Shown piece after piece: positions 1-11,314 of a DNA stretch of 64,000 nt. Numbering within the stretch: the stretch's first letter is position 1; each line of letters begins with the position of its first letter. Under the pieces are notes generated by a model, which saw only the letters and a list, made by a program, of their open reading frames with translations, ran no database searches and had not been told where the DNA came from. The translations under genes and the position numbers were made by a program. Source of the DNA: Lindgomyces ingoldianus (Eukaryota > Ascomycota > Dothideomycetes > Pleosporales > Lindgomycetaceae); assembly GCF_010093535.1 (NCBI RefSeq), contig NW_022985164.1:1663629-1727628 (forward strand), given 5' to 3'.

Positions 1-770
1 CGCTAGCACTCTAGGCATACTGTCATCTCGGCAGTGCATTGCTAACGAGGCAGGCAACAAGATCGCTACTTCTAGAAGACGTAGGAATCTCCCCACAACT
101 CCATCAATTAGCAGAACACGTTGCCCTTGCACTTTGCAGCCTCCCCCAGGCCACAAAACTCAGTCCACCAGGCTGGAGCATCATATCGGCAACTCTAAGA
201 TTGACCAAACTGAATATGCCCAAAGTGCTTCATTTTACTTCCTCCACACAATTTGACACCCGGTATTGTTGCTTGAACTGCAGAATGCATACAGAATCGT
301 GGAATCCACGCTTCTGCCAGGCATTTCAGCACCAATGTCGTTTAGAGTTGAGATCCAAAGTCTGCAGGAGCTTCAAGCCGCCGAGTGGATAGCTGCATTT
401 GATTTAGCTAGTGGGATAGATGCCACTCAGTCAGTATACCTCCATTGCATCCTAGTTGAAATATTCTGCAGCATTATTTGATGTTGTATTGCGGGTTTGC
501 AATTCGCAGCGACTTCGAGGGCTCACGTAGGCGAAGCTGCGATGGAAAGTTTCCGCATTCGTTTGGGGTTTCAATTCCGGCTCTAGAGATGGATACGACC
601 ACAACATGAAATTTAAGTAGGAGAACCATGGGCACCCCAGATCTTATTTTGTTGACGAGCGATGCAGCCCGACCAGGACACTGCACCCGAGACCTGAAAC
701 AGAATGCGACGATCGGAGATTCTTGTAATTGCTTTTCCTCCATTGGGCATCAGGTTTCTGCCAATCAAGC
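1..770. other. left-edge stretch, no supported gene
   Basis: Base composition is ordinary and short open frames of about 70-140 codons occur on both strands, but none shows a recognisable domain or a convincing exon structure. It may hold the 3' UTR of the minus-strand F-box gene that ends at 771. Confidence 0.5.
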
Positions 771-1655
771 CTAGGATATAATATCCACGATCCTGACTCC
801 AGAGGCTTGGTAAGAGAATTGTGCCTGGTCCTCTATGAGACTTTTCCAAAAGAGACTGGCGCTTGGGTGCATCAGGAAAGTTGCTGGTGGTTGCGTTACA
901 AGCATATCTCTCCAATTCGCTTCGTCGTGGAGCAAAGCCTCGAGCCTGCGGGCATCTGCTGGAGGAGTCTTACGGATGCGTACGTGTGCTATCATTCTAA
1001 CTGGTCCTTCGAGACTACGATGAACGCCAATAACTCGAATTTCAAGCAGAATAGACAGGTCCTCAAGGAAAGGATTCCATTTCAGCAGCTTCCACGTAGC
1101 TATTCTGCCGGATTGGTGGGACGGCTCAAGGAAAAGGCACCTCCGAATAGGTTTGGATAAGATAATGATTTCTTTAATTCTACGACAAACGCGCTGAGAG
1201 AGGAGGAGGTCTTTCGGTGGGAGATAAAGAAGAATTAATTCTAGAATTTCATAGGGAAGGGAGCATAGTATCGAATTTTTAGTGCTGGACTCCGTATGAA
1301 GAGATGTGGACGAAGCTTGGGGAGACTGCCTGACAGGTTGGATGGCGTGAGCATCGTGTGGAGTCGGCCGAGGACTTGCTTCCGAGGTAACGTTGTTGAC
1401 CACTAAACACGCATGGCTATCGAGAGATTTCTTCTTTTTGAACGAAGTGACTCGCCGCAATATGCGAAAGATGAGGTCCATGTCGGGAGACAGATGATCA
1501 GACGAACCAGTGCGGAAAGTTTGAGAAGTGCGCATTGTCCATGCTACTAAACCTAAACAGGTGACGACTAAAAGTGGGCAACCCAAACTCAACATGCAAG
1601 ATCTTTCCTCTTCGGAAACAGTTCGTAAGTAATATGGATATTGGTATACTTCCAT
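771..1655 (-). CDS. F-box domain protein
   Basis: Single open frame of 294 residues. An F-box-like segment lies at about residues 128-170 (SLPYEILELILLYLPPKDLL followed by QRVCRRIKEII), the usual LPxEIxxxILxYLPxxDLL pattern. F-box proteins are the substrate-recognition subunits of SCF ubiquitin ligases, binding Skp1 through this motif; the rest of the protein would choose the substrate, which cannot be inferred here. Start choice is uncertain: ATG at 1655 gives an N-terminus with a hydrophobic stretch near residues 21-40, while an in-frame ATG at 1481 gives a more typical short N-terminus with a basic Lys-run. The C-terminal half (LLHDEANWRDMLVTQPP) resembles the post-F-box region common in ascomycete F-box proteins. 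A 3' exon beyond 771 cannot be excluded. Confidence 0.7.
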   Translation of the reverse strand: MEVYQYPYYLRTVSEEERSCMLSLGCPLLVVTCLGLVAWTMRTSQTFRTGSSDHLSPDMDLIFRILRRVTSFKKKKSLDSHACLVVNNVTSEASPRPTPHDAHAIQPVRQSPQASSTSLHTESSTKNSILCSLPYEILELILLYLPPKDLLLSQRVCRRIKEIIILSKPIRRCLFLEPSHQSGRIATWKLLKWNPFLEDLSILLEIRVIGVHRSLEGPVRMIAHVRIRKTPPADARRLEALLHDEANWRDMLVTQPPATFLMHPSASLFWKSLIEDQAQFSYQASGVRIVDIIS

Positions 1656-2680
1656 ACATTCCCAAGTGGCGATAGGTGCTTCATCGATGCTCGACGTGCA
1701 CTAGTGAAGCAGTTTAAACTGAATCTATGTACTTGCCAAGTATTTCAGGATGAAGTCACTGCGAACATATTGCATGCCTTCGTAATGACTTATTAGTATT
1801 GAGGTGAATTCATGTCACTTAAAAGTGTTTCTGCAAGGTGCGTCTTCGGCCGAATGTCAATCAATGAGGATCTAGGGAGGTGAATACTTGTGTCACGCGA
1901 CGTCATACTCTTTTGGGATGAAATGTACTGCGTATATCGTCGGTTGAAATGATAAAAGGGCGTAGTCTGCCTGGGGTCGATCATAATACCCCAACCGCGC
2001 GGATTTCGGACCACCTGAGCAGAGCGAAAGAGTAAACGAGGTCATATGAAGCTAAGGTAAGACATGTCACGTCAAGCGGCAAAGTGCATATACGAAATAA
2101 GAGCTGAATTTGAGGTCAATGTATGTTGTGCTTGTGGGGAAGCAGAGATTGCTCAGTCCCAACCATCTGCAAAGCGTTAACCACACTTGCCGAACATTAC
2201 TAATCCCAGGTCTTTGCCTCAAGACGTCTGCTCATGAAGTTACACTACATCTCGAGAAAGAGACAAACAATTTAGAAAGAAACAGTGGCTGTTTTGGGCT
2301 GCAACCCATCGCTTCCTAGTCCGGATGTTGCACTTCTCACAACTGTGGAACGCACTAGGGGAGCGTGGTTGATAGACTGGGAAAGTTCACATTCGCGGCT
2401 TAAAGGTGAGGTAGTGGTCGGTCCGAAACTTGCAGATCGAAGGATGTCGTGTCTTGGTGGATTGTGCAGTTAGCTGTGCCACACAACGCTTGCTTGGTTG
2501 AGAGTAGTAGACAGAACAAGTCGTATACGCTCCGAAGCCGTATCAACTCCTAGAGGAGACCAGAAGCGGCGGATTTGATCGGTAGGTTTGATCGGCGGAT
2601 AGGTCGTGGTTTGATAGTACGAATGCACAATGCGGCCGCAGTGGATGAGAGGAGAGGGCCATCCAATACAACAATTTTTA
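1656..2680. other. intergenic, no supported gene
   Basis: Only short unrecognised frames on both strands. It contains the upstream region of the F-box gene and the downstream region of the minus-strand gene at 2681-3208. The motif TTTGATCGG occurs twice near 2573-2597 beside two GCGGAT copies; no function is assigned. Confidence 0.5.
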
Positions 2681-3208
2681 TCACCAAGGTTTAGTGCGGT
2701 GTTGGTTACCCGGAGACTGATTACGAGCCTTGGCTTGGAGGGAAGGGTCCTTGACGTCCTGTGGCTCCTCGGATTGTTGGGATCTCTTCAAATCCACATG
2801 TGGAAATTCGGATAACGAGCTTTCCAACATCTTGAATTGTTTTCGATATGCCTCAGAAGGAACCCCGTCGGGATCAACGTGAAGCATGGTGGTATCGATT
2901 TGAATGGGGTTCGGAAACGGTGAATCCTCTTCAGTTTTCTGGAAGGAGCATGTGCTTTCCTTTATGTTGCTTGGACGCTCAAGACGATGGACACCTGAGT
3001 CCGCAAATTTCTCAGCCAGTATCTTGCGTAGGACACGCTCTACTTGTTCGTCGCTCGGGCCTTGCAAGGACTGTTGATTTTCGAGGAATGTTAAACGCTC
3101 GTGGAGAGCTCGGAACGATTGCTCTGTCCGGTGCATGAAAACTCGATACCACTCCGCGATCTGGTCGAATGATTCATTAATCTTGTGTAGAGCGAAGTTC
3201 CAAGACAT
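2681..3208 (-). CDS. hypothetical protein, coiled-coil-like N-terminus
   Basis: Intronless frame of 175 residues starting at ATG 3208. I do not recognise the family. Residues 1-50 are a helix-prone, heptad-like segment rich in aromatic, Glu and Arg residues (YRVFMHRTEQSFRALHERLT), which suggests a coiled coil. The second half is hydrophilic and probably disordered, rich in Ser, Gln, Glu and Lys, with no signal peptide or membrane segment. Codon use looks genic and it is the longest open frame in the neighbourhood. It could also be the exon of a larger gene or a spurious frame. Confidence 0.4.
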   Translation of the reverse strand: MSWNFALHKINESFDQIAEWYRVFMHRTEQSFRALHERLTFLENQQSLQGPSDEQVERVLRKILAEKFADSGVHRLERPSNIKESTCSFQKTEEDSPFPNPIQIDTTMLHVDPDGVPSEAYRKQFKMLESSLSEFPHVDLKRSQQSEEPQDVKDPSLQAKARNQSPGNQHRTKPW

Positions 3209-5784
3209 GATGGAAAAAGTGAGGAAGCAATTGAGGGTTTAGAGAAGAGTGAATAATTGACAAATAGGGAAGAAGGAATAAGTCCAGGTCAAGTGCGCTA
3301 GAAAGCCAAGAGAATGATGTCCAGGACGGAGCCTCCTGGGCTGAGCGTTGATAAAGTATCCGAATCGGAGCGTGAAACTCAGGTGGGCGCCGTACAGGTG
3401 GTAGCTTGGACGTCCTTCGGCATGCACGTTAGTGGAACCCAGAGTCACAGACCTTGTTCATGGCGGTGGGAATCCGTGTCGCTGGACAGCGTCCAGAAGA
3501 AGTAACGGCTGAGAAGACCAATTAGCGTGGGGAAAGACTCGAAGCTCGGGGGGGGGGTTGGTTGGCAGGGGAGGGCTGAGAGAGGCCATCATCCTCTTCT
3601 GCAGCATTCGCTGGGGCGACTGGTGGCTGTCAAGCAATGATTGCGGGAGGCGTCGGGCATTGGATGACACAGTGGGTCGAGCAGGACATGCAGCAAGTCA
3701 GAAAGGGAGAAGGCGAGAAACGGGATGCAGGGCAGAAACATCATACCGAAGATGACCAGTGGAAGAGGTCAGAACGAAAAGGGACGGGTAAATCCAACAG
3801 GGCTACGACGTGCGGATCGACGGGGGCGACGAGGTAAGGACTTTGAATGCGACTGTCGGCGCACCTGCAGGTGTGGCTGACTTGTCTCGATTGGGCCTCA
3901 ATGAGGTGCGGGAGTGAATTGACGATGCCGCGGCCCAGGAGACCAGGAGATGCCCTGCAGAAGGGATGGCCTGCCCAACACGTCCGACACGACAGCCCGG
4001 AGCCGTCAGCATTGCCAGCGATTTGGGGCCGGCGCGGCTTCCCCGGCGGCAGCGGATGCAGGTTTGAGAGCGAAACCGCAGAGGCCGTGGGCGAGCCAGG
4101 AGTGTCCAGGTGGAAATGGTGAAAGGGTTCAGAACCCGCGCTTAGACTCGCCGCAAGGAAATTTCACACCATGTCCGGGTAGCAGGCAGGGTAGCAGGCA
4201 GTCGATCTGTCAGATGTCGTCTGAATGCTTTCTTATGTCCGCGAAGACGCAGCTTGACATGCCGGCGAAGCCTGACGCGGATTTCCTTGCCGACCAGTCG
4301 CGACGCTGTAACATCTCGCCCAGAATTCAAGAACCAAGCATCTTCCCTAAGGGCGAAGCCTGAAGATCCCACGCACTCCCATCGGGATGCAATCCTATTG
4401 AGCTACCTGGTCACACAGCACGGCCACTTTTCGCTCATCGGTGTGAGAGATGCGAGGCACTGCTCAAAAAGAACGAGCTGATATTAATGAGCCAACGGCT
4501 CGCCAGCCATCAAACACCTGTTCCTTCGACCTGCTCGCTTTCATTCCCACCGCTCACCTCCAGTCCCAGTGACGGTGATGCACGCTACGCCCCGCTGACG
4601 GTGCACTGCGACAGCTTTCTGACGTGCATTTTTTGGCTTCGTGTCTGGGTGAAGCGCTCCGTCCTCGATGTTGTGCAGAACTGCGCCACGGGCTCGTCTG
4701 CAACTGGGCCGTTTGAAAAAATGAGAAATGCCATCACCTTGACTCTTGCCTAGATAGGCTTTCTACAGCGCCGTCAATGGCGACAAGAAGCATTGCGGGC
4801 GTTTGAGGACTGCGGTTGGTGCGATGACCGGATGGCTGAGCAGGAGGTTACACGGACACTTCTGCAACATTCATCGCCAGCGTCAGGCTAATCAACTGCA
4901 GGACTTGCAGAATCTGGAACTGGCTAATTGGAATTGTCTCTGTGTGTCAACTCCGTCGCCTGGTGAGGGGGGAAGAACCGAAGAGAGAGCCATCACTCCC
5001 GAACTCTCCACTGAAAACGATTCCATGAACAGCTGAAGCGGCGTTATGGGAAGCCTTAAAGTCGAACGACCCTAAAGTGGGTGACATCAAGATCGAGATG
5101 GCCTCGTCGTCAGGGCCCCGAATTTTTTCAAAGATTTCTGCCGCCAACGCATGCAATGCGGGGATCACAACCACTCACAGCGGGACACATGATGTTGAAC
5201 ACCCGTGGTTCCATTTCACTTTCCTAAATCCCCGAGGGACAATATTAGAGCGCTTCTTTCAAACGGGTCGAATTTGAAAGCCGCCTGGGCTCATTCGTAT
5301 CCCCGCATTTCCTGCACCTGCCTCCAATGCCATATTTATGCAAACGGTCTTCAGCCAAGAGCGTCACATTTGTTCACGTCCACCGACATCGCCCTTCTTA
5401 CCGTCGAACCGTTGATGAGTGTCTTTCCTTCTAGTCCCGATGCATGCCCCCCCATCACCCCACATATTGCTTCTGGGGCCGATCCCTGACTCTCATTCGA
5501 CCCTAGATTCCTCGCCCAGTGACCGATTTTCAAGTTAGATAATACAGACCTCAACCCTTTGGATTCTGAAGGCCAGATCCTGATATTGAGCCCGACCTTG
5601 GTGCAAGACGAGGCAGTTCGTAGTGGACCGGTGCATTGAGTGCATCATGGATCGAATTTCAATCGCAGCAACAGCGGGGAAGCTCAATGCTTTCTCAGAT
5701 ATATAACTCTCTAAGATTGAGCTGCAATCATGTCCATCATCTTGCAGATCCACCAGTTCTTGTCAGTGAACTAAAACCTTTAGT
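3209..5784. other. intergenic, no supported gene
   Basis: About 2.6 kb with many overlapping short frames (65-137 codons) on both strands, none with a recognisable domain or consistent splice signals. It contains a run of ten G at 3548-3557. The last few hundred bases are the promoter and 5' UTR of the secreted protein gene starting at 5785. Confidence 0.5.
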
Positions 5785-7082
5785 ATGTATTTCCAAAACC
5801 TGGCCCTCCTCTTGTCTACCGCCAATGCTTGGCCATGGAACGGCCAGAAGTCAGTTTCCCCCTCCTTTCTCCTCCAACAAAGTGTTGAAAGTGTCTTTTA
5901 GTGAGCCTCGAAAGGACCTTCCAGACTCGGCTGCTGTCATCGAAGCCTTGAAGGACCCAGATGCGTATGAGCAACTGAGTCGCCACCACCATCACCGAAA
6001 TTATGACGACAATGGGCAAACTCTCATCAAGAGCGTCTTCGACGATGGCCGTCAACACTCCAGCTGTGGGGCACGAACCGGATGCCCAGCCTTTGAAGGC
6101 CAAACTCGCCGTATCAACGGCCGCAAGTATAACTTGTATTGCTATAATGCGCCATGGGGTTCTTACTTCTGGCTCCCCAAGTCTCGCAACCTCAACGAAT
6201 GCGAGCGCCACTGTCACGAAAACAACTACGATTGCAACGGCTTGACCTTCTACCCTTCAACAGGTAGCTGCGCCATTATCCACTCCCGTAAGTGAAGGCC
6301 AGGACTAATTCCTTTTAATACTTCGAGACATGGTACTGATGCTATATTCCTACCCCAGGCGACGCTGCTCCGTACGTGTGGGACAACGGCTACCAGAAGA
6401 TTGGGGCAATTCCAGTTGAGTCTGATGTTGCCTTTGGTCCTGGTGAGCTCTGCCCTCTCCCGGGTTCTGACAACCAAGTCTGGGACTTTACCGATAAGGA
6501 GTACCGTTTCAAGATGTCATGCCGGAACCAATTCAATGTGCCTGTCAATGCTCGTCGTCAATTAGGCCCCGTTCGCAACGTTGATGAGTGCGCCGAGCGC
6601 TGTGGTAAGGAGGATAACTGCTACGGATTCCACTTTTATCAGCCCACCTTTCCAGGTGGTCGGGTAGATGGTGCTCGTAACTGCGAGATCATCACCGAGA
6701 AGATTAAGGACGATGACTGGGTTCCGGTTCATCGACCCAACCAGTACCTGGCCGGCCTCGTGGTTCAAGTATGCAGCACCCCTTGCACTTAGCTGGACAT
6801 GATTGTTGACTCATGGTTCAGCACTCTGATTGTGGCGATGAAGGCTGGAACCGGGATGAGAAGGGAAACAAGGACCGCAAGGACCGGGATGACCTGGACG
6901 ATCGAGACGACGAAGTGCACACTGTCTGGGACAGTGATGATGAGGATGGCCGCGATGATCGCCGCTGCCGCCGCCAGGGCCAGAACGGTCGCTGCTTGGA
7001 GCGAGGAGGCCGAAGGCACCACCGTAATGGGCGCCACGAACGGGACGACCGCAACAACGACGATGATCACTCAGACTTGTAG
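5785..7082 (+). CDS. secreted Cys-rich protein, two PAN/Apple-like domains, charged tail
   Basis: I model four exons: 5785-5849, 5902-6287, 6359-6768 and 6822-7082. The introns are 52, 71 and 53 bp with donors GTCAGT, GTAAGT and GTATGC and acceptors TTTTAG, CCCCAG and GTTCAG. All phases match, giving 373 residues. Exon 1 encodes a signal peptide (MYFQNLALLLSTANA). After a His-rich linker come two related Cys-rich units, at about residues 77-150 and 182-287, each with an N-x-x-E-C-x3-C-x5/6-C core (NLNECERHCHENNYDC and NVDECAERCGKEDNC) followed by an aromatic strand. This is typical of PAN/Apple-like extracellular modules that bind carbohydrate or protein. The last 86 residues are almost entirely Asp, Arg, Lys, His and Asn. 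If intron 3 is retained, translation stops at 6792 after CSTPCT. The protein should be extracellular; its ligand is unknown. The longer open frame beginning upstream at 5636 is an artefact of reading through intron 1. Confidence 0.78.
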
Positions 7083-9082
7083 CTCGGTATGACCCGCTGA
7101 TGGCGCCTTGTTCCACGTGGGAATGAGTGAAGCGCGTTTCAAATGGAAGGAGGGTGGGAAGGGTCTGGAGCGGTTCTCTCGGCAGACATCGTCTATCGTA
7201 TGACGCTGATGCTGAAATGAAACTATTCAAAAAGTTTACTTCAATACAAAATCAGGTCGCAACCTGCGCTTAACTCGGTGGTTTCTCATTCAAGGCCTGT
7301 GTGTAAGGTTTAATAAGCGTTGCCGCAACAGAAGTGGCCCTAACCGAGGGAGCTTCGATCCTTGACCTGTCCGCCTCGCATTTTGGGTATCAAACTCCAC
7401 GACTCGAAGAACAGCTCGGCGATTAATCGGCCGATGTCTTTGTTCGTGTCAGGGCTCGGGCCCAGCACTCGGGCCCAGCACTCCGTCAAATGTTCAGACT
7501 CTTAAGCTCGGAACCTCCGACCCTCATGCACCTCCGATGATTTCAGGCTAGTTCCAATCTTGTCTTGTGGCTGAAGTCACTTTCCCAGTCCCCTTCACAC
7601 GCTCAGTGGTTAACTGCCGTATACCGACTTTCTCGAGCCTCGTTTCAAATACCCATGTCTTCCACTTGCGGCAATCGCGCCAAGTCACCTGTTCACATCC
7701 CTAACCTACCTCTAACTCCTACCCTCCCGTCTCGTGTGCGGAACTGGAAGCTGTTTACTGTGCCACATAGCAATGGGGAGCGAATCGGCCATCACATTAC
7801 GATCAACTCCTTTCTATCAATTCACGTGTTCACAGTACGACAACGTCAGACTATCCAATCCCCAATCCCAGAGTCCCTAGCATTTTCCTCTTCGGACGCG
7901 GGAATGGCACAGCTGCAGGCATCCGCCAGCCGAACACTGGGCTGAGAAACGTCTGAATCGCCGATTCCTAAGGACTGATCCACTAAAAGTGGTCTGATGT
8001 TCCGAATCCGGTTTCAAGTGTCTTCCCCAGATTTGGGAAGCGCTTGTCATGGGCTCGGGGAGCGTTGAAATGCCGAAGACGAAATTCTGGAGGACTTTTG
8101 GAGGCGAGATTCTGCTACCGATGGATGAAGCCCTGTGGCTTGACAGCGAGGTAAAAACCTGTTCTTTTGACATTCAATCGGCGATGTGATAGGATGAGAT
8201 GAGATGAGATGAGATGGCTTGCGGCGAGTGCAGATTCTTGGAGCTCAACCCAGCTTAGCTTTCTTGCACCACCAACACATGAAGGGACGTCACAGTCTTT
8301 CAATAACGAAGTTGGCAGGCTCGGGTAGACTGAGGAACAGACTTGCACATGCACACGTGGGCTCCAAGGGTCAAGGGTCTGAGGACCTCGCTTCCACCCA
8401 GCGCGCCGCATCCCCCATCAAGCCATGACAGTCAGTCTCTTCCAAGGTTTCTCTCCGACAAATTCCCAGCAGCCTGGGACAGTAACCGCTTCAGGACGTT
8501 ATCATGCACGCACTTTCATATCAGGATTTCCGCATCAGGATCATTCGGGATCGACGGAGTTTGGGCACGGAACCTTTACCGCGTTTCTGGCACTCACGGG
8601 CACGATGTTTCTCGAGTCATGACGGCTGTCAGGAGAGTATTGAGCGAATGGAGGTCATGGATCAGGGAATGGTGGAAGGTTAAATGAGCAGTTTCGGCGA
8701 ATTCTTTTTCTAATTTCACAAAGGATGAGAAAGGATGCGTGGGCGGGGCAGTGGCATGGTGGAAAGAGGAAAACCGAGAGAGTGGTATCACCCCAAACCC
8801 ATTCTTTCTGCCTGCTCCAGTGACCCGGCGCTTTCGGTCCGAAGGAGAGCTCAAATCGGATGTTGAGGTCGGAACCGAGAACTCGATCCTTCATTCCGGC
8901 TTTAGCAAGGACTTGAGAAAGTCGTGAGAGATCTGGGTTTATAATATGCTTAGAATCCTTGGGCAATGTATGCCAATATGTTCAGGCACTTTTCTCCGTA
9001 CTCTTCACCTCAAAAGCTATAGCATACACAAATCTCCCTGCCCCTGGGTTGATAAACATATACTCAAAAAACACCTATCCTC
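7083..9082. other. intergenic, no supported gene
   Basis: Two kilobases with short unrecognised frames on both strands. A (GATGA)n microsatellite of about five units lies at 8193-8216, and a 13-bp direct duplication (TCGGGCCCAGCAC) lies near 7454-7480. The region separates two convergent genes, so it should contain both 3' UTRs. Confidence 0.5.
8193..8216. repeat. GATGA pentanucleotide microsatellite
   Basis: Four to five perfect tandem GATGA units in otherwise unique sequence. Confidence 0.85.
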
Positions 9083-10736
9083 CTACCTAAAAAGCTCAAT
9101 AGCATCCAATATAATATTTGGCTGCAAATATGTATCCCCACTACTCCCACTTGCCACACTAATCGTGATTGTGTTACTCCCACTAACCAACGTCCCAGCG
9201 GGAATAGCCACATCGTACACCTCTCCAAACCCTCTATACGCGCCTCTTGTTACACCTCTACTATCAATCTTGGTTGGGGCAGCAGGCGCGGCCGCACTCC
9301 AGGAGTTCACTGTTGCTTGGGGTCGTGCGCCGGCGAAGGAGAGGGTGGTGCCGATGCGGAGGGTCGCTGCGCCAGAGGCTTGAGAAGACGAGAGCGTGAA
9401 TTTTATTGTGAGGGGCGTGTTTACGGATTTGAAAAGGGCCATTGGGATAGAGTCTAAGGAGCTCGAGCCCACGGTGTAGGTTAGTGGACCCCAGGAGCTC
9501 ATGCGGGAATCGGAGGGATGCATGCGAAGCTGCTTGTCTGCGTTTCTGAATCCCGTTGGCTGGCCATCCCAGTCCCCAATCTGGAAGAGCGCTGTCCTTG
9601 AGGAAGAGGAGGCAGCTATGTTGGCAGTGGTTGCTTTACCAGCAGATACGGTCACGGATGAGCTTGCAACCTTGAGTTCCCCTTGGTAGAGGACTTGGGT
9701 GTACGTGCCTGGTTTCATAGTAGGAGAGGTGAAGGCTCCGTTACTACCTGCATAAGTCCAGTACTGCGCGTTCGAATTATACCAGTGCAGAACTTTTTGA
9801 AAGTTAGATGCGATGCCTGTTGCTGTTCCTGTGACTGTCCCCCGACCAGATGTTGCGACATATTCGGTGATTCCCAAATCCGCAAAGAATGATGTATCCA
9901 TGTCCTTGCCAGTTGGAACACCGGAGCGGGAGAAAGACAAAGCGTAGGGGCCGTGCAGGCCCATTCTGTAAGACTCGGTTTGAACGTGGCCAGAGTTCAT
10001 GTAAAAGTACAGATTCGTTGCGTCGCCCGCATTGTTGGAGTTGATGTCCCTGAAGAATGGGCCTCCAGACGAGCCTTCATACGAGAGAGAATTGAGAAGC
10101 ATGCAGGCGTGGATAGCATCACTATCCCGGTAAACGCAATGAACGTTATCATCAATGAATCGCTCGCTTGAATAGAATTTGCTGCGGGTCTGGCCGTTGA
10201 CAACAAAGACATCGGAACCCTCAACAGTTGAACTAGACCCGCCAGTAGTCGATACGGAACCAAACGGGTATTCCAGAGGAAGCTTCGAGGTCTGAAGACG
10301 TGCAATGAAGCGTAATTCACCGACAGAGGGTTCTGCGCTGGTAGATGTAGCCATGAAGATGGTGCTGTCTCCTGAGCGGACCACGATGTAGTGGGTAAGG
10401 GTTGAAGTTGTGCATGTTATCTTGGCATATTGGTCTATAACAATTAGTAGATTCCAACACGATTTCATGGAGAAACTTGCTGTTGATGGTCTGTGCCGCT
10501 ACTGTAGCCGTACCAAGTCCTGACGAGATATGAGAATATTGGCTCTGATATTGTAACTCCTCCCCGCGGAAAAGAATCGAAGTTATGTCGCAGCTTTTCG
10601 AGTTGACAGTGACTTTTAGGGTATTCTCAGAGCCTGCGTCGATAACATAGGTAGAACCGCTAGTAGTGATGCCGAATGCAGCCAAAGCTGAAGATGAGAA
10701 GGCGAATACCGCCAGCGACACGCTTTGGAGAAACAT
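9083..10736 (-). CDS. rglA: rhamnogalacturonan lyase, polysaccharide lyase family 4
   Basis: Two exons, 10736-10481 and 10434-9083, encode 535 residues, close to the length of characterised fungal PL4 enzymes. The enzyme cleaves the rhamnogalacturonan I backbone of pectin by beta-elimination, outside the cell. A signal peptide ([19 protein letters not shown]) is followed by the catalytic domain (AFGITTSG through about residue 265), an FnIII-like segment (about 275-350) and a C-terminal carbohydrate-binding-like jelly roll starting near [15 protein letters not shown]. Lys171 (in [10 protein letters not shown]) and His235 (in [13 protein letters not shown]) sit in the blocks holding the known catalytic Lys/His pair. 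The 46-bp intron begins GCAAGT, not GT; no GT donor gives the right frame while keeping the conserved ATVAAQTIN...YAKITC junction. The symbol is given by family analogy. Confidence 0.9.
10435..10480 (-). other. GC-AG intron in the rhamnogalacturonan lyase gene
   Basis: On the minus strand the intron reads GCAAGTTTC through TACTAATTGTTATAG (46 bp). GCAAGT is the preferred donor of GC-AG introns, and TACTAAT supplies a near-consensus branch site 10 bases before the acceptor. The exon phase works: A plus AC gives Asn86 and the frame continues as QYAKITC. The nearest GT donor (GTTTCT, four bases downstream) would put exon 2 out of frame. Confidence 0.65.
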
Positions 10737-11314
10737 GGTAGGTTTCTCTTTGATCTTACACCTTAAGGGATGCATAGAGATGCACACCCTCGTCCTATAT
10801 ACTTCTACCCTGCACGAGTGGATTCGGTGTCAAATCCACCGAAACATCTCATCTCCGCGAACCCCAGGTGCTAGGCGTGGCATCGACAGAGCCCAAGATA
10901 CTACAATAAACTGTAATTTTCCTGTCTCCAGAGTGCCTTGCAGAAGTAGGGGCGGAGAATAACCCGGTAAACCCGGTCAATTATCATTGAGCCCAGGTTT
11001 TTCATCTGTACCTCAATATCCTCCATGTGGGAATGCGAATGCGACTCTGCTCCTCCGTGAAAACATGGGAATATTTCCGCAATGGAATCCGGGGGGTGAT
11101 GTTTGTGAAACGGTAGTGGCGGAAGAAAGCGTTTTGAGAAGGCTGAGTTGATTAAAACAATATGGGGGTCTTGGCGCCTTCGCCGTTGGCAATAATAGCT
11201 CCACTCTCTAATATCTACGTGGAAATCATGAACGGAGAATTATTTCAACTATTTTGTCAGTATAGTCGTAAACAGTGAAGTAGAATTGATGAGGCTCTGC
11301 AAATAATATAGAAG
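10737..11314. promoter_or_regulatory. upstream region of the lyase gene
   Basis: About 580 bp between the start of the lyase gene (minus strand) and the end of the aldolase-type gene, so it should hold the lyase promoter. No gene is visible and I assign no specific factor sites. Confidence 0.35.

Noticed and set aside
4142..4372. Possible small genes among many short frames at 3.2-5.8 kb
   Set aside because: No domain, signal peptide or splice-supported structure; GC-rich DNA yields such frames by chance.
5636..6295. Single open frame starting upstream of the secreted PAN-like protein
   Set aside because: Its first part reads through an intron and has no signal peptide; ATG 5785 plus a 52-bp intron gives a clean secretion signal and the same downstream frame.
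6811..7230. Minus-strand frames rich in Arg/Ser/Val opposite the charged tail
   Set aside because: They are shadows of a repetitive Asp/Arg codon pattern on the plus strand.
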